Shown one piece after another: positions 35,092-35,157 of a DNA stretch of 35,157 nt (position 1 is its first letter; each line of letters begins with the position of its first letter). The notes below the pieces were generated by a model, which saw nothing but the letters and a program-made list of their open reading frames with translations, was not told the origin of the DNA and did no database searches. The translations under genes were made by a program, and so were the position numbers. Source of the stretch: Candidatus Cloacimonadota bacterium (GTDB taxonomy: Bacteria; Cloacimonadota; Cloacimonadia; Cloacimonadales; TCS61); the NCBI GenBank assembly GCA_023137125.1, contig JAGLPW010000192.1, positions 1 through 35,157 of the forward strand. The letters are read 5' to 3'.

Positions 35092-35157
35092 GTGTCTGGC
35101 ATCTAGAAAATGCTTGACGATAAATGGCTAAAAAAAAATTAATCCTTTTTAGTAATT

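Overview
AT-rich bacterial chromosomal window, probably from the FCB superphylum. A Candidatus Cloacimonadota-like origin is my inference from the T9SS-type C-terminal tags combined with the core-gene types. It is densely coded and mostly + strand. I see no rRNA, tRNA, CRISPR array, integrase or complete transposon.

Contents: (i) four large secreted proteins ending in a T9SS type-A-like sorting domain: a carboxypeptidase-regulatory-repeat protein, a cyclophilin, a subtilisin-like protease and a gingipain-like C25 peptidase. (ii) A C25 peptidase (PorU-like) followed directly by a PorV/PorQ-like outer-membrane protein, a lipoprotein, a minimal SLBB protein and a Wzz-Wzc tyrosine kinase. (iii) Housekeeping genes: kdsB, mnmG, proS, ispE, spoVG, prs, rplY, pth, rpsF, ssb, rpsR, DUF2232, rplI, a DUF721/DciA-like gene, rpe and ffh. 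(iv) Two unusual domain fusions: ATP-cone + uridine kinase-like, and S4 + CinA C-terminal.

Most interesting signals: the PorU/PorV/SLBB/BY-kinase cluster; the S4-CinA and ATP-cone-kinase fusions; a (TAT)7 poly-tyrosine tract whose last codon contains the ispE start codon; a 7 x 12-bp repeat tail on SpoVG; a probable interspersed-repeat remnant upstream of kdsB; and several unexplained hairpins or inverted repeats next to ribosome-binding sites and promoters. All calls come from reading the sequence and ORF track. No database search was run.
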